A DNA stretch of 10,361 bases from an uncultured Collinsella sp. (GTDB lineage: Bacteria; Actinomycetota; Coriobacteriia; Coriobacteriales; Coriobacteriaceae): the NCBI GenBank assembly GCA_900752425.1, contig CAADVE010000240.1:1-10361 (forward strand), read 5' to 3'. Below are positions 6,437-10,361 of the stretch, piece after piece (positions within the stretch are counted from its first letter, which is position 1; every line of letters begins with the position of its first letter). Made by a program: the position numbers and the translations under genes. The notes under the pieces were generated by a model. The model was not told the DNA's origin. It made no database searches and saw only the letters and a list, made by a program, of their open reading frames with translations.

Positions 6437-6558
6437 GACAGAAGCTATGTTACTACAGCCATGTACCCGCTCACGAGCCGTCCATGCGCGCAGACGCGAC
6501 TTTCACGAGTAGTCAATTTGGGACGGGGCTCTTTTGGCTGTTTTGCCGCCAGCTGGCG

Positions 6559-6597
6559 TTGGCACGCGCTACTGCTGAGCCTGTCCCCCGGTACCAA
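6559..6597 (-). repeat. Possible CCTGWCCCC hairpin element, copy 3
   Basis: TTGGCAC (6559-6565) and GTACCAA (6591-6597) pair with one G·U in minus-strand RNA and enclose CCTGTCCCC (6580-6588). The outer sequences TTGGCAC and CCAATCT are identical to those of the copy at 2886-2921, and the core is that of 5165-5173. It is 6 nt longer than the other two, and the inner stem is poor. It overlaps the stop codon of the deaminase gene. Confidence 0.5.
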
Positions 6598-7093
6598 TCT
6601 GGACATCGACGATGACCTGGCGGTAGCTGATGCCACAGGAGTCGAGGATGCGGCGGCTGATGCGTCCGTCATCGGTGTCGGCGTACTTGTTGTCCAGGTA
6701 GACGACCTCGCCCACGCCCACCTGAGCCAAAATCTTGGCGCAGTCGTGGCACGGGAACAGCGTGACGTAGACCGTGGAACCCTCGAGGTCCTTGAGCGAG
6801 CCACGGTAGTTGAGCACGGCGTTGGCCTCGGCATGGACCACGTAGTTGTGCTTGTCCTGCAGCGGGTCGTCGCTCGTACCCCACGGAAAAAAGTCGTCGT
6901 TGAGCGCCGAGGGTGTACCGTTGTAGCCCACCGAAAGGATGCGGTGGTTGGTGTTGGCGATGCACGCACCCACCTGCGTGTTGGGGTCCTTGCTGCGGCG
7001 CTGCGCGGCGATGGCCACGCTCATAAAGAACTCGTCCCAGCTAATGACGTCCAGGCGCTTGCCTGACGAAGTTTGATGAAGATCGTCCGACAT
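6569..7093 (-). CDS. Deoxycytidylate (dCMP) deaminase, ComEB-type
   Basis: A 174-aa zinc-dependent enzyme converting dCMP to dUMP, the precursor for thymidylate synthase. The catalytic motif HAEANAV (His88, Glu90) and the zinc pair PCHDC (Cys115, Cys118) are intact. Family features precede them: 'WDEFFMSVAIAAQRRSKDPNTQVGACI' (19-45) and 'SVGYNGTP' with 'DKHNYVVHAE'. The start at 7093 is preferred over an in-frame ATG at 7129: GGAGGT lies 7 nt upstream of it, and 7128-7136 is an extended -10, so 7129 could not be translated from that promoter. The last residues (about 166-174, IGTGGQAQQ) look added to the core fold and fall within the repeat element at 6559-6597. It is probably monocistronic. 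Confidence 0.93.
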   Translation of the reverse strand: MSDDLHQTSSGKRLDVISWDEFFMSVAIAAQRRSKDPNTQVGACIANTNHRILSVGYNGTPSALNDDFFPWGTSDDPLQDKHNYVVHAEANAVLNYRGSLKDLEGSTVYVTLFPCHDCAKILAQVGVGEVVYLDNKYADTDDGRISRRILDSCGISYRQVIVDVQIGTGGQAQQ

Positions 7094-7127
7094 GGCAGAC
7101 ACCTCCGTAATCGCAATAGTTTGACCC

Positions 7128-7136
7128 ATTGTAGCA
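7128..7136 (-). promoter_or_regulatory. Extended -10 promoter of the dCMP deaminase gene
   Basis: TGCTACAAT on the minus strand: a TG dinucleotide one base before TACAAT (five of six -10 bases). No good -35 is visible, as expected for an extended -10. It predicts a leader of about 28 nt and supports the start at 7093. Confidence 0.55.
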
Positions 7137-7177
7137 GGTGAAAGGTGGAGGCGTTTGTCCCACCGGCGCCCTCACTT

Positions 7178-8029
7178 TTACACGCGGCGGGGCTTTTGGT
7201 TGATGCGGTGCAGCTCGGCGAGACCCCGCAGCGTCAGTGCGTCGTCTACCGTCAGGCTGTGGCCGACCAACGCCGCGAGCGCCTCGGCATCGTCGCCGGT
7301 AATGACGATGGGCACGCTGCCCTCGCCCGCTGCCTTGGTCGAGCGCATCTCGGCAAGCACCATGTCGAGCATGCCGTCGATGCGGGCTACCTCGCCCAAG
7401 ACCACGCCCGAGCGCATGGCCTCGCGCGTGTTGCGACCGATCACATGCGTTGGCGCCGAGGGCTCAACCTGGGGTAGGCGCGCTGCTGCCGCCGAAAGCG
7501 AGCGGGCGCCAAGTGCCAGACCCGGCGCGATGACGCCGCCGACAAAGGCTCCGTGCGCATCGATGACCTCGATATTGGTCGTAGTGCCCAGGTCGATCAC
7601 GATGCACGGAGAGCCGTAGACGGCACGGGCCGCCACGGCGTCGGCGATGCGGTCGGGACCGATCTCTGCTGGATCGTCGTAGTGCACGGGCATGCCGGTC
7701 TTGAGGCCCGGCCCCACGGTGAGCACGCGCCCCGTGCAGGTGCGGGAAAGCGCCGTCTTCCACGGGCGCTCGAGCGCCGGCACCACGCAGCTTAGCACGG
7801 CAGCCGTGGGCACAAGTGTGCCCGGCATGCCCGCATCGGCCGCTAGCGCGGCCATGACTTGAGCGAGACGCATGCGCGCCTCGTCTGCTGTGATGCTCGA
7901 CGGCGTGGTGATCTCGCACGTCGCAAGCGGGCATTCCTGCGCCGCGGCCGAATCCTCGGCAAACAGGCCAAAGCGAATGAACGTGTTGCCCACGTCGACC
8001 GTCAATATATATGCGCACCCATTAAGCAT
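7178..8029 (-). CDS. coaX: Type III pantothenate kinase
   Basis: A 283-aa ASKHA-fold kinase that phosphorylates pantothenate, the first step of CoA synthesis. Visible motifs are the N-terminal phosphate-binding DVGNTFIRFGLF (12-23), PAEIGPDRIADAVAA (120-134), the second nucleotide motif VIDLGTTTNIEVID (144-157), GGVIAPG (164-170) and IGRNTREAMRSGVVLG (197-212). The length is slightly above the family's usual 250-260. The start at 8029 has AAAGGAG about 8 nt upstream and puts DVGNT where it belongs; an in-frame ATG at 8083 lies upstream of the promoter. Type III kinases are typically not feedback-inhibited by CoA, so control may be transcriptional. It diverges from the OPT transporter across a shared regulatory region. 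Confidence 0.94.
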   Translation of the reverse strand: MLNGCAYILTVDVGNTFIRFGLFAEDSAAAQECPLATCEITTPSSITADEARMRLAQVMAALAADAGMPGTLVPTAAVLSCVVPALERPWKTALSRTCTGRVLTVGPGLKTGMPVHYDDPAEIGPDRIADAVAARAVYGSPCIVIDLGTTTNIEVIDAHGAFVGGVIAPGLALGARSLSAAAARLPQVEPSAPTHVIGRNTREAMRSGVVLGEVARIDGMLDMVLAEMRSTKAAGEGSVPIVITGDDAEALAALVGHSLTVDDALTLRGLAELHRINQKPRRV

Positions 8030-8056
8030 CGTCGGCGCTCCTTTCGTCTGCCCAGC

Positions 8057-8062
8057 AGTATA
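8057..8062 (-). promoter_or_regulatory. -10 box of coaX
   Basis: TATACT on the minus strand, about 27 bp upstream of the coaX start. No good -35: the place at 15-17 bp is occupied by one arm of the inverted repeat at 8078-8095 (ATGACT or GATGAC), which suggests an activator or repressor site. Confidence 0.5.
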
Positions 8063-8077
8063 TCGCCTACCTAAACC

Positions 8078-8095
8078 AGTCATCCCGAAATGACT
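8078..8095. promoter_or_regulatory. Candidate operator shared by coaX and the OPT transporter
   Basis: Perfect inverted repeat AGTCAT-N6-ATGACT (18 bp). Its centre (8086.5) is within 3 bp of the midpoint of the two facing TATACT boxes, so a dimeric regulator bound here would cover the -35 zone of both promoters. Confidence 0.5.
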
Positions 8096-8105
8096 AGCTT
8101 GCGGT

Positions 8106-8111
8106 TATACT
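8106..8111 (+). promoter_or_regulatory. -10 box of the OPT transporter gene
   Basis: TATACT on the plus strand, giving a start near 8118 and a leader of about 100 nt. No -35 match at 8082-8088, where the inverted repeat lies. Confidence 0.45.
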
Positions 8112-8158
8112 GGTGCGCGGTCGCGCGCGAGCTCACGCGGCGGCCCTTGGTAACCCGA

Positions 8159-8203
8159 CTTCCCGCGCCGTATCCGTAGCGGCGCTCCCGGGGGAAGCGG
8201 ATA
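8159..8203 (+). ncRNA. Structured 5' leader of the OPT transporter
   Basis: Nested pairings: CTTCCC (8159-8164) with GGGAAG (8192-8197), and inside it GCGCCG (8165-8170) with CGGCGC (8180-8185), with a TATCCGTAG loop. Six loop bases (TATCCG, 8171-8176) are exactly complementary to CGGATA (8198-8203), which lies immediately before the AAAGGAG ribosome binding site, so a pseudoknot is possible. I cannot match it to a known riboswitch class. It could equally be a chance GC-rich fold. Confidence 0.35.
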
Positions 8204-8221
8204 TACGCAAAGGAGTTTTAT

Positions 8222-9925
8222 ATGAGCAATCCCTCGAACCGCGCCTCGATGCGCGGGCAACTCACGCTGCGCGGCGTCGTCATCGGCGTCCTTGGCTGCG
8301 TGATCATCACGGCAAGCTCGGCCTATACCGCCCTCAAGATGGGCGCCCTCCCCTGGCCGATCATTTTCGCTGCCGTCATTTCGCTGTTCTTCCTGAAGCT
8401 CATGGGCAACGCCAGCCTCAACGAGGCCAACGTCACCCACACCATCATGTCTGCGGGCGCCATGGTCGCCGGCGGCCTGGCGTTTACCATCCCGGGCGCC
8501 TGGATGTTGGGCTATGCCGACCAGATCAGCTGGCTCGACATGTTTATCGTGGCGCTCGCCGGCACCATCTTGGGCCTTCTAGCGACAGCGCTCATCCACC
8601 GTCACTTTATCGTGGACGCCGCGCTGGAGTTCCCCACCGGCAACGCCGCAGCTCAGACCCTACGTGCTACCGAGGCCGGCGGCAAGACCGGTAAGCAGCT
8701 CTTTGGCTCCATGGCCATCGCAGGCATCTACAGCGTGCTGCGCGACGCCCTGGGCGTGGTGCCCAGTATGCTGTGCACGCTCAATATCCCCGGCGTGACC
8801 TTTGCCATCTACAACTCGCCCATGCTGCTGTCCATCGGCTTCCTCGTGGGCTTCGCCCCCGTCGCCTTCTGGTTTGCCGGCGCGCTGCTGGGCAACTTTG
8901 GCATCATCGTTGGCGGCACCGCTGCTGGCCTGTTCGATATTGTGACCGCGCAGGGTATCGTCAAATCCCTCGGTATGGGTCTTATGATGGGCTTTGGCGT
9001 CGCCGTCGTCCTTAAGGACATCCTGCCGCAGGTCGCCGGTATCGTCCGTGGCCTCGCCGCCGACAGCTCCACCGACACCGACGAGCAGTCGCTTATCTCG
9101 GGCTCGCTTAAGCTCGACGCCGGCATCATCGGCCTGGGCACCGCAGCCATCGCTGTGATCGTTGCCATCGCGCTCGACCTCGGTCCCGTCCCGGCCGTCA
9201 TCGTCACACTGTTTACCTTTGTCACCACCATCATGAGCGCACAGAGCTGCGGCCAGACGGGTATCGACCCCATGGAAATCTTTGGCCTCATCGTCATGCT
9301 CATCGTGGCAGCCTTCGCGCAGCTCGCGCAGGTCAAGCTGTTCTTTATCGCCGGCGTCGTGGCCGTGGCGTGCGGCCTTGCGGGCGACGTCATGAACGAC
9401 TTTAAGGCCGGCGCCGTGCTGGGCACCAACCCACGCGCACAGTGGGTCGGCCAGGCCATCGGCGGCATCGTGGGCGCCCTGGTCGCTGCCGCCGTCATGG
9501 TCGCGCTCGTCACCGCCTATGGTCCGGACGCCTTCGGCCCCGACAAGAGCTTTGTGGCCGCGCAGGCAAGCGTGGTCGCCACCATGGTCTCGGGCATCCC
9601 GAGCGTGCCGTGGTTTGCGGGCGGCTTTATCGCCGGCATCATCATGTACTGGCTCGGCATTCCGGCCATGATGATCGGTCTGGGCGTGTACCTGCCGTTC
9701 TACATGTCGCTCACGGCCTTCTTGGGCTCCTGCGTTAAGCTCGCCTACGACAAGTGGGCCGCACACCGCGACGCCGAGGCCGGTCTTTCGGACGAGGAAA
9801 AGGCCGCCAAGGACGCCGCCTTCCAGGAGCAGGGCTTGGTCGTTGCCAGCGGCCTGCTGGGCGGCGAGTCCATCGTCGGCGTTATCCTGGCGTTTGTCTC
9901 TGTTGGCTTGAGCCTGCTGGGCTAA
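8222..9925 (+). CDS. OPT-family oligopeptide transporter
   Basis: A 567-aa integral membrane protein with about 14 or more hydrophobic helices. The N-terminus 'QLTLRGVVIGVLGCVIITASSAYTALKMG' and the segments NEANVTHTIMSAGAMVAGG (67-85) and ALEFPTGNAAAQTLRA (134-149) match the usual OPT landmarks (ENNxxQTxASAGE- and PSGxAxAExL-like motifs). OPT proteins are cation-coupled importers of small peptides or, in the YSL branch, metal chelates; the substrate cannot be told from sequence. A charged cytoplasmic loop (about 511-543) precedes the last helix. The ATG at 8222 has AAAGGAG upstream. It is the only plus-strand gene, monocistronic, with its own promoter, leader and terminator. Uptake of peptides fits an amino-acid-fermenting gut organism, by inference. 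Confidence 0.92.
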   Translation: MSNPSNRASMRGQLTLRGVVIGVLGCVIITASSAYTALKMGALPWPIIFAAVISLFFLKLMGNASLNEANVTHTIMSAGAMVAGGLAFTIPGAWMLGYADQISWLDMFIVALAGTILGLLATALIHRHFIVDAALEFPTGNAAAQTLRATEAGGKTGKQLFGSMAIAGIYSVLRDALGVVPSMLCTLNIPGVTFAIYNSPMLLSIGFLVGFAPVAFWFAGALLGNFGIIVGGTAAGLFDIVTAQGIVKSLGMGLMMGFGVAVVLKDILPQVAGIVRGLAADSSTDTDEQSLISGSLKLDAGIIGLGTAAIAVIVAIALDLGPVPAVIVTLFTFVTTIMSAQSCGQTGIDPMEIFGLIVMLIVAAFAQLAQVKLFFIAGVVAVACGLAGDVMNDFKAGAVLGTNPRAQWVGQAIGGIVGALVAAAVMVALVTAYGPDAFGPDKSFVAAQASVVATMVSGIPSVPWFAGGFIAGIIMYWLGIPAMMIGLGVYLPFYMSLTAFLGSCVKLAYDKWAAHRDAEAGLSDEEKAAKDAAFQEQGLVVASGLLGGESIVGVILAFVSVGLSLLG

Positions 9926-9943
9926 GTCGAGCGGCCGCTCGAC
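9926..9943. repeat. 18-bp perfect palindrome behind the OPT stop codon
   Basis: GTCGAGCGGCCGCTCGAC begins at the base after the stop codon. In RNA it gives a GC hairpin (about 7 bp with a small loop), without a T-run, 23 bp before the true terminator. It may act with the terminator or protect the 3' end. Confidence 0.5.
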
Positions 9944-9966
9944 GGCAACCATATCGCCTACGGCTT

Positions 9967-10006
9967 GCCCGGTCGGTAGCTTTCGCGGCTGCCGACCGGG
10001 CTTTTT
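9967..10006 (+). terminator. Terminator of the OPT transporter gene
   Basis: Perfect 10-bp stem GCCCGGTCGG/CCGACCGGGC (9967-9976 and 9992-10001), extended inward with G·U pairs, followed by five T. A textbook intrinsic terminator. Confidence 0.92.
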
Positions 10007-10022
10007 GATATCGAAACAAAGA

Positions 10023-10059
10023 AAGGCCGGCACGCTGCGTTTAACAGCGCGCCGGCCTT
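10023..10059 (-). terminator. Terminator of the surface-protein gene
   Basis: Nine-bp arms AAGGCCGGC/GCCGGCCTT (10023-10031 and 10051-10059) continue past one position (10032/10050) that is G·U only in minus-strand RNA into five more pairs. In minus-strand RNA it is followed by TCTTTGTTTC. It lies about 70 bp after the minus-strand stop and faces the OPT terminator. Confidence 0.82.
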
Positions 10060-10126
10060 ATCGGTTAAGCTATCGAAGCGCTCCTGCTATGAACCGAAGT
10101 TCGTTGCAGAAACTACGCTCGAAACG

Positions 10127-10361
10127 CTACATCTGCTTGCGACGACGATCGCCCAGCGTCACACCAGCGGCCACGAGGGTGATGCCGCCGATGACGAACA
10201 CCTCGCCCGCAAGAGCGGAATTGTCGCCAGTCTGGGCGAGCTTGTCCGACGTAGCCTTCTGCTTGCCCGCGGGAGCCTTTGCAGCCGCCTGCGTGACCTG
10301 GGGCTTGGCCCGCGGGCTTGGGTTGGGGCCCCGCCCTGGGGGGGGGGTTGGCGTCCTCGGC
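10127..10361 (-). CDS. C-terminus of a sortase-anchored surface protein (partial)
   Basis: The last 77 residues of a minus-strand gene that continues beyond the window, ending in TAG at 10127. The end has the three-part cell-wall sorting signal: an LPXTG-type motif LAQTGD (residues 41-46 of the fragment), a hydrophobic helix (FVIGGITLVAAGVTLG) and the basic tail DRRRKQM. Sortase cuts between Thr and Gly and links the protein to peptidoglycan. Upstream is a Pro/Ala/Lys-rich wall-spanning stalk (AKPQVTQAAAKAPAGKQKA). Beyond about 10330 the frame reads Pro/Arg/Gly with a run of ten G, while the neighbouring frame reads AEDANP, more like a stalk; an indel is suspected there. The ligand or function of the missing N-terminal part is unknown. 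Confidence 0.8.
   Translation of the reverse strand, partial: PRTPTPPPGRGPNPSPRAKPQVTQAAAKAPAGKQKATSDKLAQTGDNSALAGEVFVIGGITLVAAGVTLGDRRRKQM

Noticed and set aside
5493..6512. Plus-strand open frame of 339 codons spanning lgt and the NifU-like gene
   Set aside because: It runs antisense through two confident genes and two intergenic regions.
6488..6516. TTGACT at 6516-6511 (minus) as -35 of a NifU promoter
   Set aside because: No AT-rich -10 at 16-18 bp spacing; the hexamer there is CTGCGC.
7094..7129. Upstream ATG start for the deaminase
   Set aside because: The ATG lies inside the extended -10 box, so it would not be on the transcript; the start at 7093 has GGAGGT.
8030..8083. Upstream ATG start for coaX
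   Set aside because: The extra residues precede the conserved DVGNT start of the fold, and the ATG lies upstream of the -10 box.
8118..8221. Known riboswitch class (c-di-AMP, c-di-GMP, SAM, TPP, cobalamin) in the OPT leader
   Set aside because: None of the conserved core sequences of these classes could be found; only generic GC-rich stems are seen.
8660..10033. Long minus-strand open frame (457 codons) opposite the OPT transporter
   Set aside because: Composition is Asp/Gly/His/Ala-rich without any domain, the frame crosses the OPT terminator, and the opposite strand is a clear membrane transporter.
1..10361. CRISPR array, tRNA, rRNA, insertion sequence, phage genes or toxin-antitoxin pair
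   Set aside because: No regularly spaced direct repeats, no tRNA- or rRNA-like folds, and no transposase, integrase or toxin motifs in any frame with good coding evidence.

Overview
The window is GC-rich, gene-dense bacterial DNA. Its gene set (an amaP/DUF2273/Asp23 envelope-stress cluster, a DUF6020-type membrane protein, an OPT-family peptide transporter and an LAQTG sortase-anchored surface protein) suggests a gut actinobacterium of the class Coriobacteriia, most likely Collinsella or a close relative. That placement is inferred from gene content and codon style; no rRNA or marker phylogeny is available here.

Layout. Nearly everything lies on the minus strand, so the genes are read from high to low coordinates. 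At the right edge is the 3' end of a cell-wall-anchored surface protein (10127-10361, minus). It converges on the one plus-strand gene, an OPT-family oligopeptide transporter (8222-9925), and both genes have strong intrinsic terminators in the 200-bp gap between them. The transporter diverges from coaX (type III pantothenate kinase, 7178-8029, minus) across a 192-bp region. That region holds two facing TATACT -10 boxes with a perfect inverted repeat centred between them, plus a structured leader for the transporter. Then on the minus strand follow a deoxycytidylate deaminase (6569-7093), a NifU-C-terminal-domain Fe-S scaffold protein (6120-6398), lgt (prolipoprotein diacylglyceryl transferase, 5190-6011), a 727-aa polytopic membrane protein of the DUF6020/GT-C-like type (2926-5109) and yebC (1948-2754). 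Last is the three-gene set amaP-like / DUF2273 / Asp23 (1781 to 300), ended by a hairpin terminator. The first 31 codons of an unidentified gene run off the left edge (94 to 1).

How the genes fit together. The set is mostly housekeeping: nucleotide supply (dCMP deaminase), CoA synthesis (coaX), Fe-S assembly (NifU-like), lipoprotein maturation (lgt), a translation or regulatory factor (yebC) and envelope stress (Asp23 with its membrane anchor). The DUF6020 protein, the peptide transporter and the surface protein are the more lineage-specific envelope functions. There is no phage, insertion sequence, CRISPR array, tRNA or rRNA.

The most unusual signal is a small family of structured repeats at gene 3' ends (2886-2918, 5151-5183 and, less surely, 6559-6597). 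They share the core CCTGWCCCC (plus strand), the two best copies are both exactly 33 nt, and their stems differ by compensating base changes. The first two sit directly behind a stop codon within the same flanking sequence. The third overlaps a stop codon and encodes the last residues of the deaminase. No intergenic stretch exceeds 300 bp.
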